A DNA stretch of 64,000 nucleotides, taken from NORP259 sp041398705 (lineage in GTDB: Bacteria > Planctomycetota > UBA1135 > GCA-002686595). This document shows, piece by piece, positions 18,585 through 26,388 of the stretch (its first letter is position 1; each line of letters starts with the position of its first letter). The notes under the pieces were generated by a model that saw only the letters and a program-made list of their open reading frames with translations, was not told where the DNA came from and did not search any database. The DNA is taken from contig JAWKUI010000005.1 of NCBI GenBank assembly GCA_041398705.1, positions 62,001 to 126,000 of the forward strand, in the 5' to 3' direction. The position numbers were made by a program, and so were the translations under genes.

Positions 18585-19215
18585 GTTTCCGGCTCGAAAG
18601 TCCGGCGACGATGAAGTCGACGGCGTTGGCCACGGACTGCGGGTCCTCGCTGGGGATCGTCACGTGCGCAAATCGCCGGCTCGGCTCCACGAAAGCCTCG
18701 TGGGCGGGGCGTACGGTGGCGGAGTACTGCATGAGCACGCTCTCCGCCGTGCGCCCCCGCTCGCGGATGTCCCGCTCGATGCGGCGGGCCAGGCGCAGGT
18801 CCGCCGGGGTGTCAACGAAGACCCGATAGTCCATGCACTCTCGCACTTGTTCCTCGGCGAGCACGAGGATGCCCTCGAGCAGGATCACCGGCCGGGAATG
18901 CACCCACTCCGAACCGGGGCGGCGGGTGTGCGTGCTGAAGTCGTAGCGCGGTTTGTCGATGGACTGACCCGCCCGGAGTGCATGCACGTGCCGATGATAG
19001 AGGCCCCATTCGATGGCCCCAGGCACGTCGAAGTCGAAAACGGCGCGCTGATCGGGAGTCAGGTGCGACAGGTCCCGATAGTACGCGTCGCTGTCGAGCA
19101 GCAGGCACGACGCGGGCCCCAATCGCTGTTGGATGCGCTGGGCGACGTAAGTCTTGCCGCTGCCACTCCCGCCGGCGATGCCGACGACGATGGGATTGAA
19201 GAATTGCGTTGCCAT
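18487..19215 (-). CDS. udk: uridine kinase-type protein with palindrome-encoded C-terminus
   Basis: 242 residues. It phosphorylates uridine/cytidine to UMP/CMP in pyrimidine salvage. GIAGGSGSGKTYVAQ (residues 12-26) is the Walker A loop; LLLDSDAYYRDL the substrate Asp/Tyr region; NFDHP-equivalent VFDFDVPGAIEW; VILLEGILVL the Walker B-like strand; RLARRIERDIRERGRT the lid. The fold ends near residue 210, the usual length. The remaining tail (from about YIPNQVRSVPQF to the last residues TDRTWFGM) is read entirely from palindrome 2, whose TAA is the stop. The tail has no family counterpart, so the repeat seems to have inserted into the 3' end and replaced the native stop. It lies downstream of pheT behind palindrome 3. 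Confidence 0.88.
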   Translation of the reverse strand: MATQFFNPIVVGIAGGSGSGKTYVAQRIQQRLGPASCLLLDSDAYYRDLSHLTPDQRAVFDFDVPGAIEWGLYHRHVHALRAGQSIDKPRYDFSTHTRRPGSEWVHSRPVILLEGILVLAEEQVRECMDYRVFVDTPADLRLARRIERDIRERGRTAESVLMQYSATVRPAHEAFVEPSRRFAHVTIPSEDPQSVANAVDFIVAGLSSRKQRYIPNQVRSVPQFAGVLRTPRMWTDRTWFGM

Positions 19216-19232
19216 GGGGCGGAGGTTTTGGC

Positions 19233-19367
19233 GCAGTTGAATTGTAACGTACGGAAGCGGGTTTAGTTGTCACGTTATCGGCCACCACGATGGTCGTTCC
19301 GACCATCGTGGTGGCCGAATAACGTGACAACTTAAACCCGCTTCCGTACGTTACACAATTCAACTGC
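19233..19367. repeat. long palindrome 3 (135 bp), different sequence
   Basis: Arms run gcagttgaattg...taacgtacggaagcgggttta...gttgtcacgttat...ggccaccacgatggtcg and complement, with a tiny ttc-type centre near 19300. Its sequence differs from palindromes 1 and 2 apart from shared taacgt/acgtta motifs and a gaataacgt string. It begins within the pheT stop codon and ends 17 nt before the udk start. Confidence 0.9.
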
Positions 19368-19542
19368 GGAGCTGGGCGCCGGCGTCCTCCAGGGACTTGC
19401 CGAGGCGCTGCAGGAACTTCTGGTTGTCCTGATCGCTCAGCGTGCGCGCGTCGCTTCCGAGGCGCACGTGGAAGGCGAGCGAGCGCTTGCCTTCGCCCAG
19501 GGCTTCGCCGCGGAACTGGTCGAAGAGTTCGATGCCTTTCAC
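19360..19542 (-). CDS. pheT: PheT C-terminal anticodon-binding (FDX-ACB) domain, frameshifted from pheT
   Basis: 60 codons starting at a GTG that overlaps the upstream stop as GTGA. GIELFDQFRGEALGEGKRSL, then FHVRLGSDARTLSD, is the end of the ferredoxin-fold anticodon-binding domain of phenylalanyl-tRNA synthetase beta. It continues the pheT protein in the -1 frame: the upstream frame reads GKRAR-stop where one extra G (AAGGAGAG instead of AAGAGAG) would give GKEST and join the two. It could be made separately by coupled re-initiation, but a base missing from the sequence or a real frameshift is simpler. Its stop lies in the outer edge of palindrome 3. Confidence 0.8.
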   Translation of the reverse strand: MKGIELFDQFRGEALGEGKRSLAFHVRLGSDARTLSDQDNQKFLQRLGKSLEDAGAQLRS

Positions 19543-21791
19543 CGTGCTCTCTTGCCCGCCTGCTCGATCAGGTTCATGATCTCGCTGCCGGGGATGGCAT
19601 CCGGGGCCAGCACCGCCACGTCGACCTTTACTTCGGGGAAACGCGGCAGGGCCTGATACCGCGACCCAGAGGGTTCCTCTTCGAGCAGTCGGTCGATCGA
19701 AAGCTCCATGACCGCCAGGTCGCTGGTGCAGTCGCCATCGAATCCGACCGCCTGTTGCCGGCCGGGATCCAGCTGCGCCACAAACCCGACGATCGCTTCG
19801 CTGGCGGCGGAACGCAGGGCGATGCGCTTCTTCGGGTGCAGGAAGGTGGGATACCCGTGGCCTTCGGGCAATTCGCCCGCGTGCAACAGTTTCACCCCGA
19901 GGTGCCCGAGTAGGTCCGCGGCGATGCCGTGCAGGCGCGCCAAAGCGCCATCCCCCACGCCGGCGCCCTTCGCCGGCGGCAGGGCCAGCACCGCGGCCAC
20001 GAGGTGCACCTCGTGCGGCTCGCCGTGTTCATTGGCCGCTTCGGGCAGATACCCCTTCGCCACCTCGAACAGCCCCACCGCACCATGGCGCTGACGGTTC
20101 GCCTGGGCGGCGGCCAGCAGGTTCGGCAGGGGGCTGCGGCGGATGCGCCCGTGGCCCTCGGCCACCGGGTTCTGCACCTCGACGCGCGGCTCGCCCGCAA
20201 TGCCCAGAGCGCTAAGCACCGCGTCGTTTTCGAACGAGTACTGCAGGGTCTCGCGCAAGCGCGCGCCCCCCGCCAGTCGGTCCTGGATGCGGCGCACCAG
20301 CTTGCGGCGGGCATCGGAATCCGCCGGGCTCAAACTCCCCACGAGCGGCGTGACCGGAATGTTGCCGTAGCGATAGATGCGCCCGACTTCTTCGACGATG
20401 TCCGCTTCGATGCCGAGGTCCTTGGTGGCCCGGGCCGAGGGGATCTGCACGGTGATCTCGTCTCCGTTCTGGCGGGGCTGGAGTTCGAGGCGCTGCAAAA
20501 TGTCCACGATCTCCGCATCGGTAATCGGCGCGCCCAGGCGGCTCTTGATGCGGCTCGCGCGCACGGTCAGATGATGGGCCGGATCGCTCCACGTGCCCGC
20601 ATCGGACAGGCTGAGGGGGAAGGTCACCTGCGGCTGGATCTCGCGCAAGAGGCGCGCGAAGTGCCCCGCCGCTGCTTCGGGCAACACCGGGTCGAGGTTC
20701 TTCTCGAAACGCGCCGACGAATCGCTGCGCAGACCCAGACGCGACGAAGTGCGGCGGATCACCGCCGGGGCGAAGGTCGCAACCTCAAGCAAGAGCTTGC
20801 TGGTATCGCCCTCCACCTTGGAGTCCTCGCCGCCCATGATGCCCGCAAGCGCCACCGGCCGGTCGCCGTCGGTGATCAGCAGGTCATCCACGGTCAGCGA
20901 ACGTTCCACCCCATCGAGGGTGGTCATCGTCTCGCCCGCGCGCGCCTTGCGCACGACGATGCCCTGCGCACTCAAGCGGCTGCGATCGAAGGCGTGGTTC
21001 GGTTGACCGAGGTCGAGCATGACGAAGTTCGACAGGTCCACCAGCAGGTCGAGGGGCCGTTGCCCCACGGCGAGCAGCAGGAACTTGAGCCAGGTCGGCG
21101 AAGCTTCCTGGCGCGCGCCATCGATGGCCAGGCCGAGGTAACGGCTGCACGCGCCATCGTCGATGCGCACGGGGAACGCCGCGCCCCCGCCGAGTTCGGG
21201 CAGGCGGGTATCGAGCGGCTTCAGGCTGCGGCGGAAGATCGCCGCCACCTCGCGCGCGATGCCGCGGTGCCCCCACAGGTCGGGCCGGTGCGTCAGCGAC
21301 TTGTTGTCGATGTCGATCACCCAATCCTCGATGCCCAAGGCCTTGTTCACCGGCGTGCCCACGGGCAGGTCCGCGGGCAGCACCCAGATGCCGTCGTGGT
21401 TGTCGCCGAGACCGAGCTCGCGTTCGCTGCAGATCATGCCTTCGCTCGGCACGCCGCGGATCTTGGACTTCTTGATCTTGAAGTCCCCGGGCAAACGCGT
21501 GCCCACCGTCGCCACCGCGACCTTCTGGCCGCCGGCCACGTTCGGCGCGCCGCAGACGATGTTCAGCACTTCGGGCCCGCCCACGTCCACCTGGCACACG
21601 CCGAGTTTATCCGCATCGGGGTGCGGCACGCGCTCGAGCACGTGCCCCACGACCACGTCGCCCAGGTGCGGCGCGAAGGGGAACAGATCCTCGACTTCCG
21701 CCGTGGACAGGGTCAGGTTCTCGGCGAGTTCCTGGGGCGTGATGCCGGACAGGTCCACGTGGCGCGCAAGCCAGTTGTAGGAGATGTGCAT
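19539..21791 (-). CDS. pheT: phenylalanine--tRNA ligase beta subunit (main part)
   Basis: 750 residues here, about 807 with the frameshifted tail; the family norm is near 800. It forms the alpha2-beta2 PheRS that charges tRNA-Phe. Domains: N-terminal MHISYNWLARHVDLSG, tRNA-binding OB fold (VVVGHVLERVPHPDADKLGVC; residues 40-150), B3/B4 editing domain (around 210-380), B5 (LTVRASRIKSRLGAPITDAEI), the catalytic-core-like domain (VEEVGRIYRYGNIPVTP), then the start of FDX-ACB. The frame breaks at 19541 inside that last domain, within EIMNLIEQAGK. It follows pheS by 12 nt in a normal rpmI-rplT-pheS-pheT order. Since PheRS is essential, the break is either a sequence error or tolerated by re-initiation or slippage. 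Confidence 0.93.
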   Translation of the reverse strand: MHISYNWLARHVDLSGITPQELAENLTLSTAEVEDLFPFAPHLGDVVVGHVLERVPHPDADKLGVCQVDVGGPEVLNIVCGAPNVAGGQKVAVATVGTRLPGDFKIKKSKIRGVPSEGMICSERELGLGDNHDGIWVLPADLPVGTPVNKALGIEDWVIDIDNKSLTHRPDLWGHRGIAREVAAIFRRSLKPLDTRLPELGGGAAFPVRIDDGACSRYLGLAIDGARQEASPTWLKFLLLAVGQRPLDLLVDLSNFVMLDLGQPNHAFDRSRLSAQGIVVRKARAGETMTTLDGVERSLTVDDLLITDGDRPVALAGIMGGEDSKVEGDTSKLLLEVATFAPAVIRRTSSRLGLRSDSSARFEKNLDPVLPEAAAGHFARLLREIQPQVTFPLSLSDAGTWSDPAHHLTVRASRIKSRLGAPITDAEIVDILQRLELQPRQNGDEITVQIPSARATKDLGIEADIVEEVGRIYRYGNIPVTPLVGSLSPADSDARRKLVRRIQDRLAGGARLRETLQYSFENDAVLSALGIAGEPRVEVQNPVAEGHGRIRRSPLPNLLAAAQANRQRHGAVGLFEVAKGYLPEAANEHGEPHEVHLVAAVLALPPAKGAGVGDGALARLHGIAADLLGHLGVKLLHAGELPEGHGYPTFLHPKKRIALRSAASEAIVGFVAQLDPGRQQAVGFDGDCTSDLAVMELSIDRLLEEEPSGSRYQALPRFPEVKVDVAVLAPDAIPGSEIMNLIEQAGKRAR

Positions 21792-21803
21792 GGGAGTCGG
21801 CCC

Positions 21804-22835
21804 TTAGAATTGATCGAGGAAACGCAGGTCGCCGGAAAGCAGGTGGCGCACGTCGTCGATGCCGTAGCGCAGCATGACGAGGCGCGAAAGGCCCAGACCG
21901 AAGGCGAATCCGCTCCACTCTTCGGGATCGATGCCGCCGTGCCGCAGCACCTCGGGGTGCACCAGCCCGCAGGGCAGGAGTTCGATCCAGGTGGTGCGTT
22001 TGCAGACGCTGCAGCCGTCTTGGCAGAAGGGGCAGCGGGCGTCGAGTTCGAAACCCGGCTCGACGAAGGGGAAGTAGCCGGGGCGCAGGCGCACTTCGAC
22101 TTCCTTGCCGAAGATGCCCGCGAGCAGGGTTTTCATCGCGCCGATCAGGTGCCCTACCGACACGTCCTTGTCGACCACCAGACCTTCCATTTGGTGGAAG
22201 GTGTGTTCGTGGCTCGCGTCGGTCGATTCCTGGCGGAAGACCTTGCCCGGCGCCACCGCGCGGAAGGGCGGCTTCAAGCGTTGCATGGCGCGCACCTGCA
22301 CCGGAGAGGTGTGAGTGCGCAGCACGAGATTGCCGCTGCCCTGGCAATAGAAGGTGTCCTGGCTGTCCCGCGCGGGGTGATCGGCGGGGATGTTGAGCGC
22401 TTCGAAGTTGTACCAGTCGCGCTCGACTTCGGGCCCGTCGAGGATGTGGTAGCCCATCTGCGCGAACAGGTCTTCCAGTTCGCGCGTGACCATCGTGATC
22501 GGGTGCAGTCCGCCGCGCTCCACGGCCGGCGGCGGCAGGGTGGCGTCGAAGCCCACCGCAGCCCGTTCGGCATCGAGCGCGAGGCCTTCGAGATCCTGCG
22601 CGCGTGCTTCCAACGCCCGCGTGAGCGCGCCTTTCACCTGGTTCGCTGCTTTGCCCGCCCCGCCGCGCTCCTCCTTCGGCAGACTCGGGATCGCGGCGAG
22701 CAGGCCGGCGACCAGGCCGGTTTTGCCCAGGTAGTCGCGTTCGATGGCGGACAGCTCCGCGGCGGTGCCGGCGGCGGCGATGCGGGCCAGGCCTTCGCTT
22801 TCGAGGCGGGCGGGATCCAGTTGGGAATCGGTCAT
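21804..22835 (-). CDS. pheS: phenylalanine--tRNA ligase alpha subunit
   Basis: 343 residues from ATG 22835. Catalytic class II synthetase subunit. An N-terminal coiled-coil arm (residues 1-85) that contacts tRNA is followed by motif 1-type HPITMVTRELEDLFAQMGY, DWYNFEALNIPADHPARD, motif 2 FRAVAPGKVFRQESTDASHEHTFHQMEGL, and motif 3 FGLGLSRLVMLRYGIDD. A cysteine cluster (CPFCQDGCSVCK, near residue 270) is the common zinc-knuckle-like variant seen in many bacterial PheS proteins. The longer upstream frame overlaps rplT and is rejected. It lies between rplT and pheT; a hairpin at 22874-22904 could modulate its expression. Confidence 0.96.
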   Translation of the reverse strand: MTDSQLDPARLESEGLARIAAAGTAAELSAIERDYLGKTGLVAGLLAAIPSLPKEERGGAGKAANQVKGALTRALEARAQDLEGLALDAERAAVGFDATLPPPAVERGGLHPITMVTRELEDLFAQMGYHILDGPEVERDWYNFEALNIPADHPARDSQDTFYCQGSGNLVLRTHTSPVQVRAMQRLKPPFRAVAPGKVFRQESTDASHEHTFHQMEGLVVDKDVSVGHLIGAMKTLLAGIFGKEVEVRLRPGYFPFVEPGFELDARCPFCQDGCSVCKRTTWIELLPCGLVHPEVLRHGGIDPEEWSGFAFGLGLSRLVMLRYGIDDVRHLLSGDLRFLDQF

Positions 22836-22873
22836 GGCGAAACAGGGGCGGTGGACGCGGGGCCGGGAAACAT

Positions 22874-22904
22874 CCACGGCCGCCAGGAATCCTGACGGCC
22901 GTGG
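22874..22904 (-). promoter_or_regulatory. hairpin between rplT and pheS
   Basis: A 9-bp stem ccacggccg/cggccgtgg with a 13-nt loop lies in the 101-nt gap between rplT and pheS. There is no clear U-run downstream on the minus strand. It may be a weak attenuator or an mRNA-processing structure. Confidence 0.4.
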
Positions 22905-22936
22905 GGCTGCGCCGGGGCGCAAAGAGATCCGGAAGC

Positions 22937-23293
22937 TCAGGCGCGGGCCGAGCGCGCCTCTTCGACCAGCGAGTCGAAGGCAGCCGGATCGTGGATCGCG
23001 AGCTCGGAGAGCTGCTTGCGGTTCAGGTCGATGCTGGCCTTCTTGAGGCCGTCGATGAACTGCGAGTAGGTCATACCGCGCATGCGGGACGCTGCGTTGA
23101 TACGCAGGATCCACAGGCGACGGAACTGGCGCTTCTTCTGGCGACGGTCCCGGTAGGCGAAGGCCCACGAACGCAGCAGGGTTTCCTGAACGGTGCGCCA
23201 GAGCTTGGAGCGGCCGCCCCGGTAACCACGGGCCTGCTTGAACAGACGTTGTTTCTTTTGGGCGCGCGGAGCGCCATAGGTGACACGTACCAT
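22937..23293 (-). CDS. rplT: 50S ribosomal protein L20
   Basis: 118 residues, the normal length. It binds 23S rRNA early in 50S assembly. The signature VRVTYGAPRAQKKQRLFKQA, ARGYRGGRSKLWRTVQETLLRS, AYRDRRQKKRQFRRLWILRINAA and YSQFIDGLKKASIDLNRKQLSELA covers the whole protein. It begins 3 nt after rpmI. In many bacteria L20 represses the infC-rpmI-rplT operon; here infC is 9 kb away, so any such control would act on rpmI-rplT only. Confidence 0.98.
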   Translation of the reverse strand: MVRVTYGAPRAQKKQRLFKQARGYRGGRSKLWRTVQETLLRSWAFAYRDRRQKKRQFRRLWILRINAASRMRGMTYSQFIDGLKKASIDLNRKQLSELAIHDPAAFDSLVEEARSARA

Positions 23294-23296
23294 GGA

Positions 23297-23494
23297 TCAG
23301 CCACCTCCCATCATGCGCTTGAGAAGGTTCGCCCAGGCACCACCGGTGACGAGGGCAGTACGTTTCTTGCGGCGGAAGGCCGCGTCCTTGTTGGCGCGCA
23401 TGTGACCGCGCTGCGGGCGGTTCGACTTGAGCTTTCCGCCTTTGGTCATGCGGAAGCGCTTCTTGACGGCGCCCTTGGATTTCATCTTCGGCAT
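23297..23494 (-). CDS. rpmI: 50S ribosomal protein L35
   Basis: 65 residues from ATG 23494: MPKMKSKGAVKKRFRMTKGG, KLKSNRPQRGHMRANKDAA, FRRKKRTALV. It is a small basic protein of the large subunit. The start at the MPKMK motif is canonical; a longer frame upstream is not coding. First gene of rpmI-rplT-pheS-pheT, with a 256-nt upstream region that should hold the promoter but shows no clear box and no infC. Confidence 0.97.
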   Translation of the reverse strand: MPKMKSKGAVKKRFRMTKGGKLKSNRPQRGHMRANKDAAFRRKKRTALVTGGAWANLLKRMMGGG

Positions 23495-23750
23495 GGGACT
23501 TCCTCGGATCTGGGGCAGCCTGGGCCACCCGGCCTCGAAACCCTGCTCGCTGGCATACCGAACCGCTTGCAGGGGCTCCCGGGCACTCCGCCCGGTCGCT
23601 TGGAGCGGGAAATCATACCGATCCGGAGGCCCAGGGCAAGCCCCGGCGCGGCTGGCAGGGCCCCCCAGGGCCCGATTTCCGGACCAGTGACCGAATTGGG
23701 CGCCAGACCACCCGGCCCTGCCCAATGGGGCTGGCCCGCCCGCCGGGGGA

Positions 23751-24143
23751 TCAGCCCCCCGAGACCGTGCCCCCAGAGTCCACGGTTGCCCCTCCGAGCC
23801 CGCCAGCCCCCTGGGCCAGACACAGCCCTCCCAGGAGCAGTAGGGCCACCCCGGACAGCAGGAGCCCCTGACGGAAGCCCCGCCCCGCCCCCATCCGGCG
23901 AGCCTCGTGAACCGCCAGGGGCAGGTACACGAACTGACTCACCCCTGGATAGAAGATCCACTGCCACCAGGGCTGACCCTCGGGCGGCAGTGTCAGGTAC
24001 CCGATCCCCCCTAACGCCGGGACCAAGAGCAAATGCAACCCCAGGCCGACCCCGAACCCATGAATGGCGGAGCCCCGGCCGCCCCCCCGAAGCAGGTCCC
24101 CGGGAGGCGCGCTTGGATCGCTGGGCAGGTGACTTTGCTTCAT
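23751..24143 (-). CDS. small membrane protein, paralogue 3 of a tandem triplet
   Basis: 130 residues. Not recognised. Hydrophobic segments: GFGVGLGLHLLLVPALGGIG (about 30-50), a central WIFYPGVSQFVYLPLAVHEAR, and GLLLSGVALLLLGGLCLA near residue 100. The central QFVYLP motif and segment spacing match the two small proteins upstream (24347 and 24674), so it is a diverged paralogue with a longer N-terminus and a Gly-rich tail. It is separated from them by about 200 nt, in which I see no gene. Role unknown; probably in the membrane operon that starts at 29175. Confidence 0.6.
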   Translation of the reverse strand: MKQSHLPSDPSAPPGDLLRGGGRGSAIHGFGVGLGLHLLLVPALGGIGYLTLPPEGQPWWQWIFYPGVSQFVYLPLAVHEARRMGAGRGFRQGLLLSGVALLLLGGLCLAQGAGGLGGATVDSGGTVSGG

Positions 24144-24346
24144 CGGATAACGCGGCCGGTAATGGAATGGGAAAGGGACGGATCGGTTTCCTGCGGTTCA
24201 AAGGCTCCGAAGGAGGGTCATGGAACACAGTCCGCTGACCGGATCGAAGGACCCGGCAACCAACCCGTATCCCTTCCAAAGAGCATTTTGCCTCGGCCGC
24301 CACTAGAGAGCTGCGGGCACAACGGAGACGCACTGGGCGGGTCCCA

Positions 24347-24640
24347 TCATAAGTTGCGCATCACGTACAGGAAACACGAGCCGTTGATCAAAGCCACAAG
24401 GACCGCACTCATCCAATACCCCTTCCAGAAGGCGGCGCGGCGAGGCGCCAGGAAGCGAGCCCAGGGCAACAGGTACACGAACTGGAACGCGCCCAGCAAG
24501 ATCCAGGGCAAGTACCAGGTGGTGAACGTGGCGAGCGACAAGAACAGGCCAATGCCGAGGCCGTGCCCCAGAAGGGCGAACGCGAACCCCTTGCCGAATT
24601 CCCGACCGGTTCGGGGGATAGGGTCTGGAGCTTGTTGCAT
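24347..24640 (-). CDS. small membrane protein, paralogue 2
   Basis: 97 residues from ATG 24640 (an upstream TTG is less likely). Three hydrophobic helices: FAFALLGHGLGIGLFLSLA, LPWILLGAFQFVYLLPWA and GYWMSAVLVALINGSCFL. The segment FWKGYWMSA, then ALING-CF, is nearly the same as in the next gene upstream (24674), also at DNA level around tcatccaataccccttcca, so the pair arose by tandem duplication. No known family is recognised. It follows the paralogue by 33 nt in the operon with the radical SAM and Lgt-like genes, which suggests a membrane or lipid-linked job; that is inference from context. Confidence 0.7.
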   Translation of the reverse strand: MQQAPDPIPRTGREFGKGFAFALLGHGLGIGLFLSLATFTTWYLPWILLGAFQFVYLLPWARFLAPRRAAFWKGYWMSAVLVALINGSCFLYVMRNL

Positions 24641-24673
24641 GGTTCGAGCCAAGGCGAGTGCGACGGAACGGGA

Positions 24674-24967
24674 TTAGGATCGATAGTGGGTCATCAGCGA
24701 AACGAAACAGCCTCCGTTGATCAGCGCAACCCCCACGGCACTCATCCAATACCCCTTCCAAAAGGCCTTGCTCCGCGGAGCCAGCGACCCGGCAACCGGC
24801 AACAGATATACGAACTGAAAGAGTCCGATCAGCACAAAGGGCAGAACCCACTCGACCGCCATGAAAAGCAGCCAACAGGAACCAATGCCAGCCGCTTGAA
24901 CCATAAAGGCGATCGCAAAGCCCCGGCGAAAGCCGCCTCCGGGCACGGGCGAAGTGCCGTCGTTCAC
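24674..24967 (-). CDS. small membrane protein, paralogue 1
   Basis: 97 residues, start GTG 24967 overlapping the radical SAM stop as GTGA, hence translational coupling. Helices: GFAIAFMVQAAGIGSCWLLF, WVLPFVLIGLFQFVYLLPVA and GYWMSAVGVALINGGCFVSL. Shared motifs with paralogue 2: FQFVYLLP, KAFWKGYWMSAV, ALINGGCF. No catalytic residues are evident. The coupling to the radical SAM gene is the best hint to function: perhaps a partner or accessory of the lipid-modifying enzymes. Confidence 0.72.
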   Translation of the reverse strand: MNDGTSPVPGGGFRRGFAIAFMVQAAGIGSCWLLFMAVEWVLPFVLIGLFQFVYLLPVAGSLAPRSKAFWKGYWMSAVGVALINGGCFVSLMTHYRS

Positions 24968-26388
24968 AGGAATGCTCCTTGGGCCGCCTGGCGCAGGGGC
25001 GCTAGCACGCGCTGCTCGAGATCGCCCCGGTAGAACAGGTTGTAGGTGTCAAAGGGGATGATGCGCAGGTCGCCGGGGTGCACGATGTGCACGCAGGACT
25101 TCTTCACGCTGCGCAGGTCGAAGTCGTGGGCGTCCTGGAAGCGCATGAGGATCACGCGGAAGAGGTCCTTGTAGCCGATGGATTTCGGCAGGGCGATTTT
25201 GGGCAAGCAGCAGAGCAGAAGGCTCTTGAGGCTCGCTGCCCCCGACTCGGGCGAGTGGTTGGTGGCGAAGGCCTCGAACACGGCCTGGCGCAGTTCGGGG
25301 TTGTTCTCGAAAGTGATCGAGTTCCGGCTGCCTTCGATCAGGGTCTGCTCGTCGATCAGGCCGGTCAAGGGCACGAACCCCTTGGCCGTCTTGAGCCCGT
25401 ACCCCATGGCCAACGCGTCCGAGTGACACGGCACGGGCAGCAGGTCCGCGGGCTGAAAGAGGCCGGTCTGCTCGAGAATGCGGCGCCGCACCTCGGTCAG
25501 CGTCAGCCGGTCGCGCGCCGCATCGTACCCCTCGTTGCGCCCCGCGTCCTGGATCGGTTGGAAGGTCACGCCGCGCACGGCGGGCTGCTGGACGGCGTAT
25601 TCCAGAATTCCGCCGATTTCATCGTCGTTGAGCCCACGCCGCAGGGTGACCACCAAGGTGGTCGACAAACCCAGGCGGTTCAACTTCTCGATGGCCTGCT
25701 CGCGCACGCGCCGCAGGTCCGCGCCGCGCAGGGCGAGCTGGGGCTCACGGCGCAGGGAGTCGAACTGCAGATAGACTTCGAAGCCGGGCATGTACTGCGC
25801 CAAGCGTTCGGCAAATCCTTCATCTTGGGTGATGCGGATGCCGTTCGTATTCAGCATCAGGTGCCGGATCGGGCGCGCCTTAGCCGCGTCGAGGATCGGC
25901 CAGAAATCCGGATGCAGGGTCGGCTCCCCGCCCGAAATCTGCACCACATCGGGTTCGCCTTCGCTCGCCACCACCGCATCCAGCATGGCTTCGATGCGCG
26001 CCAGCGGATGCCAAAACATGCGGTGCGGACCGGACCCCGCGTAACACACCGGGCACGAAAGGTTGCAGCCATCCCCCACCTCGATGATCGAAAGGCACGA
26101 GTGCTGCTCGTGGTCGGGGCACAAGCCGCAGTCGTAGGGGCAACCCGCCTCCACCTTCGTCTGGAACCGGCGCGGCATCTCCGAGGGTTTCAAGAACACC
26201 TCGCGGGCGCGCCGGTAGTACTCGGCGTCGTCCGCCATCAGCACACGCTCGCCCCCGTGTTCGGGGCACCGCTTGTGCATCCACACCTCGCCGTCGCGGA
26301 GCACGAGTTTAGCCTCTACCCTCCGCAAGCACGTGCTGCAGATCGAGATGGCGCTGTCGTAGAAGATGTAGGGCCTGGTTTCAGCCAA
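24964..26388 (-). CDS. radical SAM protein of tetraether/membrane-spanning lipid synthase type
   Basis: 474 residues. The N-terminus has a zinc-ribbon-like CSTC (17-20) with a partner Cys41; CPYDCGLC (83-90) and HSC98 form an extra cysteine cluster; CNLSCPVC (108-115) is the C-x3-C-x2-C of the radical SAM 4Fe-4S cluster; VVQISGGEPTLHP the SAM-contacting GGE motif; LNTNGIRI the next strand. The layout (N-terminal CxxC, extra CPxxCGxC, then core) resembles the MJ0619/Tes family, which couples lipid tails to make membrane-spanning ether lipids, and bacterial relatives. Its reaction here is inference. It overlaps the Lgt-like gene by 8 nt and a small membrane protein by 4 nt, so these act together. 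Confidence 0.75.
   Translation of the reverse strand: MAETRPYIFYDSAISICSTCLRRVEAKLVLRDGEVWMHKRCPEHGGERVLMADDAEYYRRAREVFLKPSEMPRRFQTKVEAGCPYDCGLCPDHEQHSCLSIIEVGDGCNLSCPVCYAGSGPHRMFWHPLARIEAMLDAVVASEGEPDVVQISGGEPTLHPDFWPILDAAKARPIRHLMLNTNGIRITQDEGFAERLAQYMPGFEVYLQFDSLRREPQLALRGADLRRVREQAIEKLNRLGLSTTLVVTLRRGLNDDEIGGILEYAVQQPAVRGVTFQPIQDAGRNEGYDAARDRLTLTEVRRRILEQTGLFQPADLLPVPCHSDALAMGYGLKTAKGFVPLTGLIDEQTLIEGSRNSITFENNPELRQAVFEAFATNHSPESGAASLKSLLLCCLPKIALPKSIGYKDLFRVILMRFQDAHDFDLRSVKKSCVHIVHPGDLRIIPFDTYNLFYRGDLEQRVLAPLRQAAQGAFL

Noticed and set aside
15725..19367. The three palindromes as ordinary intrinsic terminators
   Set aside because: They are over 100 bp, lack U-runs, and two are copies of one family; one is read through as udk coding sequence.
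19539..19541. TGA in pheT as a second selenocysteine codon
   Set aside because: The sequence after it continues in a different frame, not the same one, and no SECIS-like hairpin is seen. A frameshift explains it.
22000..22050. Cysteine cluster in PheS as a novel zinc site
   Set aside because: The CxxC...GCxxCK pattern before the TGWIE-like segment is common in bacterial PheS.
24240..24300. A possible fourth, degraded copy of the small membrane protein gene
   Set aside because: Only a short similarity (acccggcaacc and tatcccttccaaa) is visible; too little to call a gene remnant.
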